A stretch of DNA of 64,000 nt from Chryseobacterium mucoviscidosis (lineage in GTDB: Bacteria; Bacteroidota; Bacteroidia; Flavobacteriales; Weeksellaceae), in the NCBI RefSeq assembly GCF_002177115.1, contig NZ_MVAG01000024.1, forward strand, positions 1-64,000. Reading direction: 5' to 3'. The position numbers and the translations under genes were made by a program. Under the pieces are notes generated by a model. It had not been told where the DNA came from. It made no database searches and worked only from the letters and a program-made list of their open reading frames with translations. The first letter of the stretch is position 1. The number at the start of each line of letters is the position of its first letter. Positions 7,807-15,759 of the stretch are shown here, piece by piece.

Positions 7807-8880
7807 ATGGCAGAAGATAACGAAGATTTTTTGGACGAAGAATTATTAGATCAGAACAGTATCGATAATCTTGATATTGATGAGGAAAATAAAGGATTGT
7901 ATGAGCACCTTAACATCACGGTAGACAAAAGTCAGGAACCGTTGAGGATCGACAAGTTTTTATTGATTTTCCGTCAGAATTCTTCCAGAAATAAAATTTC
8001 ACAGACCTGCAGAGCGGGAAACGTTATTGTAAACGGTGTTGCGGTGAAGCAGAATTACCGGGTAAAACCGGGAGATCAGATTTCTGTACTTTTGGCACAT
8101 CCTCCGAGGGAAAATGTTATCATTTCGCAAAATATTCCTATCAATATTGTATACGAAGATGATGATCTTATCGTTGTAGATAAAGATCCGGGAATGGTAG
8201 TGCATCCGGGATTCGGGAACTGGGACGGAACTTTGGTGAATGCTTTGGCGTACCATTTTGAGCAAAATGGCGAAAAATCTGATCTCGACAGGGTAGGACT
8301 GGTGCACAGAATTGATAAAGACACCTCCGGATTACTGGTTGTTGCAAAAAACGAATATGCGCTGAGCTTTTTGGCAAAACAATTTTTCGACAGAAAAACC
8401 AAAAGGTTGTATTGGGCATTTGTTTGGGGAAATGTGCAGGACGATGAAGGTACAATAAGAGGTCATATCGGTCGTCATCCGAAAAACAGGATGCAGATGC
8501 ACACCTATGAAGACGGAAGTCAGGGAAAGCATGCTGTAACGCATTACAAGGTTTTAGAAAGATTTAAATACATGACCTGGGTAGAATGTAAGCTTGAAAC
8601 CGGAAGAACCCACCAGATCAGAGCGCATTTCAAACATATTGGTCATACTTTATTCAATGATGAAAGATATGAAGGGCATACCCCTCTCCGTGGAGTGAAT
8701 CTTCCTAAGTATAAGCAGTTTATAAAAAATGTCTTTGAGATTTTACCCAGACACGCGCTTCATGCCCATACTTTAGGATTTATACATCCTACTACCAAGA
8801 AGGAATTATATTTTGAAAGCCCAATGCCGAAAGATATGGCGGATGCTGTAAAAAAATGGAGAAATTATTTAGAAAACTAA
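7807..8880 (+). CDS. RluA/RluD-family 23S rRNA pseudouridine synthase
   Basis: 357 residues. An acidic N-terminal extension (about 1-35) precedes an S4 RNA-binding domain (about 40-100, LRIDKFLLIFRQNSSRNKIS and VNGVAVKQNYRVKPGD). The RluA-type catalytic domain follows, with the motif HRIDKDTSGLLVVAK carrying the catalytic Asp, and the later GRTHQIRAHFKHIGH motif. This domain order is that of RluD, which converts uridines in helix 69 of 23S rRNA, but RluC-like specificity cannot be excluded from sequence alone. It stands alone between a terminator and the promoter of the PorP/SprF gene. Confidence 0.92.
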   Translation: MAEDNEDFLDEELLDQNSIDNLDIDEENKGLYEHLNITVDKSQEPLRIDKFLLIFRQNSSRNKISQTCRAGNVIVNGVAVKQNYRVKPGDQISVLLAHPPRENVIISQNIPINIVYEDDDLIVVDKDPGMVVHPGFGNWDGTLVNALAYHFEQNGEKSDLDRVGLVHRIDKDTSGLLVVAKNEYALSFLAKQFFDRKTKRLYWAFVWGNVQDDEGTIRGHIGRHPKNRMQMHTYEDGSQGKHAVTHYKVLERFKYMTWVECKLETGRTHQIRAHFKHIGHTLFNDERYEGHTPLRGVNLPKYKQFIKNVFEILPRHALHAHTLGFIHPTTKKELYFESPMPKDMADAVKKWRNYLEN

Positions 8881-8900
8881 AAATATATTGAGAATTTTTT

Positions 8901-8908
8901 TATATTTG
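8901..8908 (+). promoter_or_regulatory. Putative -7 element of the PorP/SprF gene
   Basis: TATATTTG, perfect TAnnTTTG, 23 bases before the ATG at 8932. It supports that start over one at 8914. Confidence 0.5.
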
Positions 8909-8931
8909 TTGAATTGAAATCAAGATTTGTT

Positions 8932-9882
8932 ATGAGAAAACTATATGCTATCGTATGTTTAGCTCTTTTGTCAAATGCATACAAAGCACAAGAAACTTTA
9001 CCGTACTATCAACAATATCTTTTAGACGGTGAGTTTTTGTTCAACCCGGCACAATACGGAAAGACCGACTATGTGCAGCTTAATCTTAACTATCAGCAGC
9101 AATTTTCTAAGTTCAGTGAGTCTCCAAACGTTCAGTCGGTAGGGATCAACGCGAACATTTTTGATAGAGTGGGAGCAGGTTTATCTGTATTCAGAGACAG
9201 CAACGGCCCTATTTCTGCAGGTGGTATTACAGCGGGTGCTTCATATTTTATTCCTCTTAGCAGCGACGGAGACAGAAAAGATCAGTTCTCTTTCGGTACA
9301 AGCGTTAGCTTCTACAATATGAATTTTGATTATTCAAAGATTAATACGCAGGATGCTTCAGATCCATTATTGCAGGGAAGTGAAAGTAATATCTTCATGG
9401 CTTATGCAAACTTCGGAGCACAGGCAACTTACAAAAATATTTTCGCTGGAGTTTCAGTTAACGATATCGCACTTACCAACGATGAAGCGATCGTAAACGG
9501 ACGTGAGCCTTCTCCAATTAAGTTCTTCTTAAACTTAGGGTATGACTGGCATGTAGGTGATAACATCTATTTCACACCTTCAGCTTTAATCAACCTGAAC
9601 ACAAACTCTACAAGAACGATTGATTATAACTTAATGGCAACGTTCTTTAACGATATCAATGCATTCTCTTTCGGGGTAAGCTACAGATCTGTTCAGAACA
9701 GATTCGACAGTCAGCAATTACAAATCGCTCCGGTTGTAAAAGTAAGATTCAACAAATTCATGATTGGAGCTACTTACAACTTAGGTTTGTCTGATATTCA
9801 GGAATATGGAGGAAACAGTTTCATGATCGGGTTAGGATATAACTTCGATAACTTCATTAACCACAGAGGTTATAGATATTAA
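8932..9882 (+). CDS. PorP/SprF family type IX secretion membrane protein
   Basis: 316 residues from the ATG at 8932, which gives a clean signal peptide MRKLYAIVCLALLSNAYKAQ. The mature start ETLPYYQQYLLDGEFLFNPAQYG is the PorP/SprF family signature, followed by amphipathic beta strands of an outer-membrane barrel. It ends with an aromatic-rich strand (GLGYNFDNFINHRGYRY). PorP/SprF proteins serve the type IX secretion system and gliding apparatus, some as attachment partners for particular secreted proteins. No SprB-like adhesin or PorK/L/M/N gene is adjacent, so this is probably a stand-alone paralogue. A hairpin terminator follows. Confidence 0.92.
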   Translation: MRKLYAIVCLALLSNAYKAQETLPYYQQYLLDGEFLFNPAQYGKTDYVQLNLNYQQQFSKFSESPNVQSVGINANIFDRVGAGLSVFRDSNGPISAGGITAGASYFIPLSSDGDRKDQFSFGTSVSFYNMNFDYSKINTQDASDPLLQGSESNIFMAYANFGAQATYKNIFAGVSVNDIALTNDEAIVNGREPSPIKFFLNLGYDWHVGDNIYFTPSALINLNTNSTRTIDYNLMATFFNDINAFSFGVSYRSVQNRFDSQQLQIAPVVKVRFNKFMIGATYNLGLSDIQEYGGNSFMIGLGYNFDNFINHRGYRY

Positions 9883-9897
9883 TTGATTTAATTTAAA

Positions 9898-9905
9898 TAA
9901 ATTTG
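9898..9905 (+). promoter_or_regulatory. Putative -7 element of hemW, overlapping a terminator
   Basis: TAAATTTG, perfect TAnnTTTG, directly in front of the hairpin at 9906. A transcript from here would begin inside the left arm of that hairpin. Confidence 0.45.
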
Positions 9906-9933
9906 AGCTCTGAATTTTTTCAGAGCTTTTTTT
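9906..9933 (+). terminator. Terminator of the PorP/SprF gene, abutting the hemW start
   Basis: Stem AGCTCTGA/TCAGAGCT (8 bp), a six-base loop and a T run. The T run ends at the hemW ATG, leaving no room for a purine-rich ribosome-binding site. Confidence 0.75.
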
Positions 9934-11058
9934 ATGATTTACATTCACATTCCGTTTTGCAGGCAAAAGTGCAGCTACTGCAATTTCCACTTTTCTACAT
10001 CTTTGAACTTTAAGGATGAAATGCTGGCTGCGATGAAGAAAGAAATCTTTCTCCGAAAAAATGAATTGCAAAACAAAAACTTACAGTCACTCTATTTTGG
10101 TGGCGGAACACCTTCCATTCTTTCGTCGGATGAAATCAAATCTTTAATTGATGAGGTATTAAAACATTTTACTTTTGAAAAGGATATCGAAATTACTTTA
10201 GAAGCCAATCCCGATGATTTGGATAAAAACTTCCTGAAAGGACTGTCGGAATCTCCTATAAACAGATTATCAATCGGGATCCAAAGTTTTTTTGAAGAAG
10301 ATCTGAAATTAATGAATCGGGCACACACTGCAAACGAAGCCGAAGATTCCATCAAAAGAGCCCAGGATTTTGGTTTTGAAAATTTAAGCATTGATCTAAT
10401 TTACGGTTCACCAACTTCCAATCTGGAAATCTGGAAAGAGAATTTAAATAAAACCATTGCGCTTGAAGTTCCGCACATTTCTTCTTATGCTTTAACGGTT
10501 GAGCCGAAAACGGCTTTAGAAAACTGGATCTCAAAAGGAAAAGTAAAAAGCCCGAAGGAAGAAGAACAAAACAGAGAATTTTACTACTTATCGGATTTTC
10601 TGAAAGATAATGGTTTTGAGCATTATGAAGTTTCCAATTTTGCCAAACCCGGATTTTACTCAAGACACAATTCTTCCTACTGGAAATATAAAGAATATCT
10701 GGGAATTGGTCCTTCTGCTCATTCTTACAACGGTTTTGATGTCAGAAGCTGGAATGTCGCGAACAATCAGCAGTATATCAAAAAATTAAACTCAAATCTT
10801 TTGGCTAAAGAAGAGGAATTTCTTTCGCAAAACGATCAGTTTAATGAAATGCTCATGATTGGTTTAAGAACAATATGGGGTGTTGATCTGGAAAGCTTAA
10901 AGGAAAAATTTAATGACAGCATTTTAGAACATTTTCAGAATGAAATCAAATCAAAACTGGAAGAAGGAATTCTGGTAACAGAAAATAACCACCTTAAAAT
11001 TCCGGAAAAACACTGGTTTATGGCAGACGGAATTGCTTCGGATCTGTTCATCGTCTAA
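9934..11058 (+). CDS. hemW: Radical SAM heme chaperone HemW
   Basis: 374 residues. The N-terminus MIYIHIPFCRQKCSYCNFHF holds the radical SAM CxxxCxxC cluster motif (C9, C13, C16) and the CNF variant that separates HemW from coproporphyrinogen dehydrogenase HemN. Further motifs are YFGGGTPSIL, EANPDDL, RLSIGIQSFFEEDLKLMNRAH and YGSPTSNLEIW. HemW binds heme and is thought to deliver it to membrane cytochromes. This was long annotated as oxygen-independent coproporphyrinogen III oxidase. The start codon directly follows a terminator T run, so initiation would use the weak, SD-independent mode common in Bacteroidota. Confidence 0.94.
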   Translation: MIYIHIPFCRQKCSYCNFHFSTSLNFKDEMLAAMKKEIFLRKNELQNKNLQSLYFGGGTPSILSSDEIKSLIDEVLKHFTFEKDIEITLEANPDDLDKNFLKGLSESPINRLSIGIQSFFEEDLKLMNRAHTANEAEDSIKRAQDFGFENLSIDLIYGSPTSNLEIWKENLNKTIALEVPHISSYALTVEPKTALENWISKGKVKSPKEEEQNREFYYLSDFLKDNGFEHYEVSNFAKPGFYSRHNSSYWKYKEYLGIGPSAHSYNGFDVRSWNVANNQQYIKKLNSNLLAKEEEFLSQNDQFNEMLMIGLRTIWGVDLESLKEKFNDSILEHFQNEIKSKLEEGILVTENNHLKIPEKHWFMADGIASDLFIV

Positions 11059-11119
11059 GATGAAAGTCTAAAGCCGGAAGTCGGAAGAACGGTTTGTGAA
11101 AAACTTATAACATCCATAT

Positions 11120-11147
11120 TTTGCATCCAACAATTTCACTATTTTTG
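11120..11147 (+). promoter_or_regulatory. Putative murI promoter (-33 and -7)
   Basis: TTTG at 11120-11123 and TATTTTTG at 11140-11147, separated by 16 bases, close to the Bacteroidota consensus. The predicted start of transcription is about 15 bases before the murI start codon. Confidence 0.5.
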
Positions 11148-11167
11148 TATAAAATTTCAGCTCAATT

Positions 11168-11998
11168 TTGAAAACTAAAAAGCAGGATTATTCGCATCTT
11201 TCCCAGAAGCAGCCTATCGGAATTTTCGATAGCGGAGTGGGCGGACTTACAGTTGCCAAAGAAATAAAAAGACTTCTTCCAAACGAAGATCTGATCTATT
11301 TCGGCGATACCAAACATCTTCCGTATGGTGAAAAATCGAAGGAGGCGATTATCGAATATTCTACAAAGATCACCAATTTTCTGTTGGAGCAAAACTGTAA
11401 AGCGATTGTTATTGCCTGCAACACAGCAACGGCAAATGCGCTGAATGAAGTGATGCAGTCTGTTGCGGGAAAAGTTCCTGTGATTGACGTAATTAATCCG
11501 GTTGCAGAAAAAGTATCCTATGAAATCCATAATAATGTGGGTGTCATTGCAACGAAAGCTACTGTGAATTCGGGATTGTATAAAAAAAGCATCAGAAAGC
11601 ACAATAAATGGATCAAGGTGGATGAACTGGCAACGCCTTTATTGGTTCCTGCCATTGAGGAAGGTTTTAAAAATCATCCGATTACGCATGCGATTATCTA
11701 CAATTACTTAAGCAACAGTAAATTAAAGAATATTGAGACCTTAATTCTGGGTTGTACGCATTATCCGTTGCTGATTGATGAAATCAAGCAATATTACGGA
11801 AATCGTGTCCGTGTGATTGATTCTCCGAATATTGTCGCCAATCATTTAAAAATCATTCTGGATAAGTATCATCTGCTGAATGAGCAGAATCCGAAACCGA
11901 ATTACCATTTCTATCTTTCAGATTTAACGAAAAATTTCGAAAAAATCTCAAAGAAATTCTTCGGGAAAACCATCGATTTAGAATTGAAAGTATTATAA
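11168..11998 (+). CDS. murI: Glutamate racemase
   Basis: 276 residues using a TTG start at 11168, since no ATG lies before the conserved core. It interconverts L- and D-glutamate to supply D-Glu for peptidoglycan. The family motifs are intact: GIFDSGVGGLTVAKEI with Asp/Ser (D21, S22), ACNTATANAL with the first catalytic Cys near residue 84, and LGCTHYPLL with the second near 198. An N-terminal extension of about 16 polar residues is unremarkable. It is a single gene with its own promoter, followed by an intrinsic terminator. Confidence 0.96.
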   Translation: MKTKKQDYSHLSQKQPIGIFDSGVGGLTVAKEIKRLLPNEDLIYFGDTKHLPYGEKSKEAIIEYSTKITNFLLEQNCKAIVIACNTATANALNEVMQSVAGKVPVIDVINPVAEKVSYEIHNNVGVIATKATVNSGLYKKSIRKHNKWIKVDELATPLLVPAIEEGFKNHPITHAIIYNYLSNSKLKNIETLILGCTHYPLLIDEIKQYYGNRVRVIDSPNIVANHLKIILDKYHLLNEQNPKPNYHFYLSDLTKNFEKISKKFFGKTIDLELKVL

Positions 11999-12003
11999 AA
12001 AAC

Positions 12004-12034
12004 AAAAGCTGTCTCAATTTGAAACAGCTTTTTC
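12004..12034 (+). terminator. Intrinsic terminator of murI
   Basis: Stem AAAAGCTGT/ACAGCTTTT (9 bp) with inner pairing and a following T run, six bases after the stop codon. Confidence 0.75.
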
Positions 12035-12047
12035 TATATAAGATTCT

Positions 12048-12167
12048 TTAACGCAAAGATTTATTTTTCAAAGTTTATTTTTAGTGAGCTAAGAATTAAT
12101 CAATTGAAAATTGATTTTATAAAGCATACTTCATAAGCGACTTTGTCGCCACTCTTTGCTCTCTTAA
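12048..12167. repeat. Long imperfect palindrome, copy 1 of 3
   Basis: The arms start TTAACGCAAAGA and end TCTTTGCTCTCTTAA, so they are roughly complementary. Inside are two perfect hairpins, AATCAATT-gaa-AATTGATT (12098-12116) and GCGAC-ttt-GTCGC (12137-12149). It shares the 10-mer AAAGCATACT (12121-12130) with the copy at 22949. It fills the spacer between murI and the nitroreductase gene. Confidence 0.5.
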
Positions 12168-12207
12168 ATAATTTCGGGGATTATATTAATCTTTGCATTT
12201 AAATAAA

Positions 12208-12807
12208 TTAAATTTCCAAAATTACGTGCTGTCTTTCCAGTCTTCTTTTCGGGGTATGAACCGGCTGATTTTTATCTTCTTCAGACTTTACTCCAATCAC
12301 TACTGCAAAAACACTTTCGTATTTTTCGTTCTTTAAAATCGCATCATACTTTTCAGTTTCAATTCCTTCCATCGGAGTAGAATCTATTCCCATATCTGCA
12401 CACGCAGAAAGCAAAACGCCCAATGAAAGATAAACCTGATGTTTCAGCCATGATCTGATCTCCGCTTCTCCTTTCGGTTTTACAAAAGTTTTATAATAAG
12501 TTACCGAACCTTCCGGAAGATTTTCTTCAATCTGCTTTTCAAAATCTTCAGGGTTTTTCAGTGCCTGAAAAACGATAAGGTGACTTCCGTCCAATACTTT
12601 TTCCTTGTTAAAATAAGAAGCTTCGGCAAGCTGTATTTTTGTTTCCGGATCCGATACAAACACAAAATTCCATGGCTGACTGTTAATGGAAGATGGACTT
12701 AAATGCAGAATTTCTTTAAGCTGCTGAATCTGCTCTTCACTTATTGTACCTTGAGGATTATACTTTTTTACGGTATATCTCGATTTCATTTTTTCTAAAA
12801 AGCTCAT
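12208..12807 (-). CDS. NAD(P)H-dependent nitroreductase family protein
   Basis: 199 residues with the full nitroreductase fold. Early FMN-phosphate binding residues are seen in KMKSRYTVKKYNP, the helix with SPSSINSQPWNFVFV contributes FMN contacts, and the C-terminal arginine-rich stretch PVHTPKRRLERQ closes the FMN site. The family reduces nitroaromatics, quinones and similar electrophiles using FMN, and NfsB/YdgI types are the nearest by length. It is divergent from an HxlR-type regulator with overlapping promoters between them, which fits local regulation in response to a toxic electrophile (inference). Confidence 0.9.
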   Translation of the reverse strand: MSFLEKMKSRYTVKKYNPQGTISEEQIQQLKEILHLSPSSINSQPWNFVFVSDPETKIQLAEASYFNKEKVLDGSHLIVFQALKNPEDFEKQIEENLPEGSVTYYKTFVKPKGEAEIRSWLKHQVYLSLGVLLSACADMGIDSTPMEGIETEKYDAILKNEKYESVFAVVIGVKSEEDKNQPVHTPKRRLERQHVILEI

Positions 12808-12816
12808 AATTTTTAT

Positions 12817-12863
12817 ACTATATTTTTTATAGTTGCAAAATTAATGTATGTTTGATATATTTG
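12817..12863. promoter_or_regulatory. Divergent overlapping promoters and operator-like inverted repeat
   Basis: The minus-strand -7 element (TAATTTTG, 12836-12843) serves the nitroreductase gene and the plus-strand one (TATATTTG, 12856-12863) serves the regulator gene. Only 12 bases separate them, so polymerases would compete. An inverted repeat ACTATA-N5-TATAGT (12817-12833) lies over the start region of the minus-strand transcript and is a candidate HxlR binding site. Confidence 0.45.
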
Positions 12864-12886
12864 CAATAACGGTCTAAAATGATAGT

Positions 12887-13243
12887 ATGAAAAAAATGTA
12901 TTCCATAGATAATAAAGAATATCCGTGCTGTACAACAGTTACCATGAGATTTATCGGCGGAAAATGGAAAGCGGTCATTTTGTTTTATCTGATTGATGGA
13001 GCAAAAAGATACAACGAGCTAAGAAAATTAATTCCCACAATTACAGAAAGAACGTTAAGTTTACAGCTAAAACAGCTTGAAGAAGATCATATTATCGACA
13101 GAAAGGTGTACACAGAAAAGCCGCCTTTAATGGTGGAATACACTTTAACGGATTTCGGGAAAACGTTGCTTCCTCTTTTAAAAGAAATTGCAAAATGGGG
13201 CGAAAGTGCGGTTGTTTCTTCTGAAAAAGTAAAAATTGTTTAA
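12887..13243 (+). CDS. HxlR family transcriptional regulator
   Basis: 118 residues, the normal size. The HxlR winged helix is recognisable in RFIGGKWKAVILFYLIDGAKRYNELRKLIPTITERTLSLQLKQLEEDHII, with the wing and dimerisation helix in the second half. Two adjacent cysteines (C14, C15) lie just before the helix. HxlR regulators such as YodB and HypR use an N-terminal Cys to sense quinones, diamide or hypochlorite and control neighbouring oxidoreductases. The divergent nitroreductase and the conserved Cys position fit this type. A direct sensing role is an inference. Confidence 0.9.
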   Translation: MKKMYSIDNKEYPCCTTVTMRFIGGKWKAVILFYLIDGAKRYNELRKLIPTITERTLSLQLKQLEEDHIIDRKVYTEKPPLMVEYTLTDFGKTLLPLLKEIAKWGESAVVSSEKVKIV

Positions 13244-13250
13244 AACAAAA

Positions 13251-13273
13251 AATCAGGAAAATTATTCCTGATT
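13251..13273. terminator. Bidirectional terminator between the HxlR gene and rsmD
   Basis: A perfect 9-bp stem AATCAGGAA/TTCCTGATT with a five-base loop, preceded by an A run, between convergent genes. The rsmD stop codon (TTA at 13262 on the plus strand) falls in the loop. Confidence 0.75.
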
Positions 13274-13846
13274 CTGTATTTCTGTAGTTTCTTCCTTATT
13301 CGGTTCAAAAAAGCTGAAACTTACATTTCCGTATTTTCGGGTATCGATTAAATTCGGATGATCAAATTTCATTCGGCTTTGGTGTTCTATCACTAGAATT
13401 CCGTTTTCCTTCAGGTATTTATTGTTTAAAACCAGAGAAATAATTTCCTGATACTTTTTTTCTTCCATTTCGAAAGGAGCATCGGAAAAAACGATTTCAA
13501 AAGATTTTTTGTTTCTGAATTTCTTCAGCCAGTCGAAAACATCACCCCGCTGAACATTCACCTGCAGACTGAATCCAAGTTCAGAAGCGGTAGAATTAAG
13601 AAAAGACGTATGTTTCGGATTCATTTCTACGGACGTAATATCCTGACATCCTCTTGAAGCAAATTCAAACGAAATAGAACCGATTCCCGCAAAAAGATCC
13701 AGCACGGAAACCGACTGCATATCGTAGGTGTTTTCCAGAATACTGAAAAGTGCTTCTTTGGCAAAATCCGTGGTCGGTCTTACATCAAAATTCTTCGGAG
13801 CGGCGATTTTTTTGGCTTTCCATTTGCCGGATATGATTCTGTACAT
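13262..13846 (-). CDS. rsmD: 16S rRNA (guanine966-N2)-methyltransferase RsmD family
   Basis: 194 residues. The N-terminus MYRIISGKWKAKKIAAP and RPTTDFAKEALFSIL are RsmD signatures, and VLDLFAGIGSISFEFASRG is the SAM-binding motif I. The catalytic motif IV, usually DPPY in N2-guanine methyltransferases, reads DAPF here (in EIVFSDAPFEM). This is unusual but may be a lineage variant. RsmD methylates G966 of 16S rRNA during small-subunit assembly. It is followed downstream by the convergent HxlR gene, with a DUF3822 gene upstream on the same strand. Confidence 0.9.
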   Translation of the reverse strand: MYRIISGKWKAKKIAAPKNFDVRPTTDFAKEALFSILENTYDMQSVSVLDLFAGIGSISFEFASRGCQDITSVEMNPKHTSFLNSTASELGFSLQVNVQRGDVFDWLKKFRNKKSFEIVFSDAPFEMEEKKYQEIISLVLNNKYLKENGILVIEHQSRMKFDHPNLIDTRKYGNVSFSFFEPNKEETTEIQNQE

Positions 13847-13916
13847 AATTGATAGGTTTTAGATTGTAGTAAAAGATTGCAGATAAACTAAAACCTGCTA
13901 TCTGATCTTCTGCAAC

Positions 13917-14633
13917 CTAATTTAATATAAAATTTTTAGAAGGAATATTATCAAATACAATTTTCAGATTCTTTACGAATTTCTGAAGCTCTGAAATAAA
14001 GGTTTCATTCTCAGTAGTTTCTCCGTACGCGTAGAAATTGGTTTCATTGATCCCGAAACCGATTTTGCTTAACGTAAACATCACGAAATAAAGAAAATCG
14101 ACCTCAGAATTAACATCCAGATTGTTGTATAAAATAATTTTTTTGTTGTCTATCGCGAAAAACTCACATTGATTATGATACAGGTTGATGTGAATTTCTT
14201 TGCTGTTTTTGTTATTAATGGAATTTAAAAACTTTTCACCGGAAAAATTAAACTGAACAGGCAGCGCGAGTTCTTTAATCTTTTTGTAAAAATGCTTCGG
14301 GAATGTATAATAAAACTGAATTTTAAACTTTTCATTAATCGAAAGCATTAGTTCTTCTTTCTCTTTATCCACAGGAGCGTTGAAGGCGATAAGATCGAAT
14401 CCTGCTTCATGTTCCGAAAAACCTTCCGGCATCAACGTGAAATGATTGAGTGCGGAAATCACATGGATCTCATCAAATCTCTGCAGAAGAAGCACTTTAT
14501 CCAGCATATCCGAAATAAAGTTTTCCGGAGATTCTTCATCCACGAAATACGATTTCTCTTCCACAATGCTCTTATTTTTAGCAATCTGGTAGATTAATCC
14601 GTCTTTGGTAAAAAGTAAATTAAGTATATTCAT
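13917..14633 (-). CDS. DUF3822 family protein
   Basis: 238 residues, no signal peptide or membrane helix. The overall pattern (a beta-rich first half, DEIHVISALNHFTLMPEGFSE, and a second half with FFAIDNKKIILYNNLDV) matches DUF3822, a Bacteroidota family with an actin-like (ASKHA) fold expected by homology. The gene is usually found next to rsmD, as here, so the protein may be linked to ribosome assembly or to the methyltransferase, but no function is established. It has its own -7 element overlapping the end of the upstream Smr gene. Confidence 0.8.
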   Translation of the reverse strand: MNILNLLFTKDGLIYQIAKNKSIVEEKSYFVDEESPENFISDMLDKVLLLQRFDEIHVISALNHFTLMPEGFSEHEAGFDLIAFNAPVDKEKEELMLSINEKFKIQFYYTFPKHFYKKIKELALPVQFNFSGEKFLNSINNKNSKEIHINLYHNQCEFFAIDNKKIILYNNLDVNSEVDFLYFVMFTLSKIGFGINETNFYAYGETTENETFISELQKFVKNLKIVFDNIPSKNFILN

Positions 14634-14646
14634 AATTTGATTCCTG

Positions 14647-14654
14647 CAAATTTA
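14647..14654 (-). promoter_or_regulatory. Putative -7 element of the DUF3822 gene
   Basis: TAAATTTG on the minus strand, 14 bases before the start codon and overlapping the stop of the preceding Smr gene. Confidence 0.4.
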
Positions 14655-15146
14655 GTGAAATTCTACCATTACCGCACCCGATTGATGATGAAGTATTTCC
14701 TTATTATAAAAATCTACATTTGTCTGGCTTTCTAACGTATCGAATACCATTTTCTGCAAAACTCCGTCTCCGATTCCGTGTACGATTTCCAGCCTTTTCA
14801 GATTGTGTTTTCTGCAAAAGTTGATGGTTTCCACCAGTCTTTCTTTTTGGATGAAAAGTCTTTCAAAACTGGTATAATCATTTGGATTTTTAACTAAATT
14901 ATGAAAATGAAGATCAAGAACCAAATGATTTTTCTGATGTGCTTTGGAAATTACCTTTTTCGGCTCCGCTTTTTTTATGATGGGGGTATTTTCATAAAAA
15001 TCAGAAATTTTCGGAACCAGTTTCTCCTTCGGATATTGATGCGTAAAACCGTATTCATCTTTAAAAACCACGATATTTCCTTTCACGGAAGTAACCACCC
15101 CGCTTAAATCTTCATCTACCACAGAAACTTTATCACCAATTTTCAT
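14652..15146 (-). CDS. Smr/MutS2-type domain protein
   Basis: 164 residues. The first part is a small beta domain (KIGDKVSVVDEDLSGVVTSV). The C-terminal half is a Smr domain with LDLHFHNLV (the LDLH motif, near 93) and LEIVHGIGDGVLQKMVFDTLES (the HGxG motif, near 140). Smr domains bind and often cut nucleic acids and occur at the end of MutS2. This stand-alone form corresponds to the N-terminally extended Smr proteins of Bacteroidota. It may act on branched DNA or on stalled ribosomes, and which is not decided by sequence. Confidence 0.85.
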   Translation of the reverse strand: MKIGDKVSVVDEDLSGVVTSVKGNIVVFKDEYGFTHQYPKEKLVPKISDFYENTPIIKKAEPKKVISKAHQKNHLVLDLHFHNLVKNPNDYTSFERLFIQKERLVETINFCRKHNLKRLEIVHGIGDGVLQKMVFDTLESQTNVDFYNKEILHHQSGAVMVEFH

Positions 15147-15227
15147 AGTACTGTCATTGCGAGGAACGAAGCAATCTCTTATTATTCTTAACTCCTCAAT
15201 TTTTTTCTTAATGGTTTAAAAATTATT

Positions 15228-15725
15228 TTAAAACTTCGGTCCCAATTCAATAACCTCCAAATCCTTTATTTCCGTATCATCGATTACAAAACGCATCATC
15301 GTTCGCATTTTATGCCATCCCTGTTTTCCGCACGCTCCGGGATTCAGGTGGAGAAGATTGTTTTTTTCATCAAACATTGCCTTCAAAATATGAGAGTGTC
15401 CCGAAATAAACAGCTTCGGAGCTTTTTCAGCAATCTCCTGCTTTGCCAAAGGTGTATATTTTCCCGGATAACCGCCGATGTGGATCATAAGAACTTCTAC
15501 ATTTTCGCATCTAAAACGACTCACTTCCGGAAACTCGGAACGGATTTTTGCGTTGTCGATATTTCCGTAAACTCCTTTCAGTGGTTTTATCTTTTCAAGC
15601 TGCTCGATGACATCCATACTTCCGAAATCTCCGCCATGCCAGATTTCATCCGCCTGACTTGCATATTCTAAAGTGCGGTCGTCGATGTATGAATGAGAGT
15701 CGGAAAGAAGTAGGATTTTCGTCAT
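15228..15725 (-). CDS. YfcE/MJ0936-type metallophosphoesterase
   Basis: 165 residues. The calcineurin-like metal ligands are all present: LLSDSHSY (DxH) near 6-11, WHGGDFGS (GD), VYGNID (GNxD in place of GNHD), MIHIGGYPG and SGHSHILKA (GHxH). The family acts on phosphodiesters, and small members like this hydrolyse simple phosphodiester substrates in vitro, but the natural substrate is unknown. No signal peptide, so cytoplasmic. It has its own TATCTTTG element, and a small secreted protein gene lies upstream on the same strand. Confidence 0.9.
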   Translation of the reverse strand: MTKILLLSDSHSYIDDRTLEYASQADEIWHGGDFGSMDVIEQLEKIKPLKGVYGNIDNAKIRSEFPEVSRFRCENVEVLMIHIGGYPGKYTPLAKQEIAEKAPKLFISGHSHILKAMFDEKNNLLHLNPGACGKQGWHKMRTMMRFVIDDTEIKDLEVIELGPKF

Positions 15726-15741
15726 TATTTAAAATTCTCTG

Positions 15742-15749
15742 CAAAGATA
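15742..15749 (-). promoter_or_regulatory. Putative -7 element of the phosphoesterase gene
   Basis: TATCTTTG on the minus strand, a perfect TAnnTTTG, 17 bases before the start codon. Confidence 0.5.
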
Positions 15750-15759
15750 AGATTTGAAA

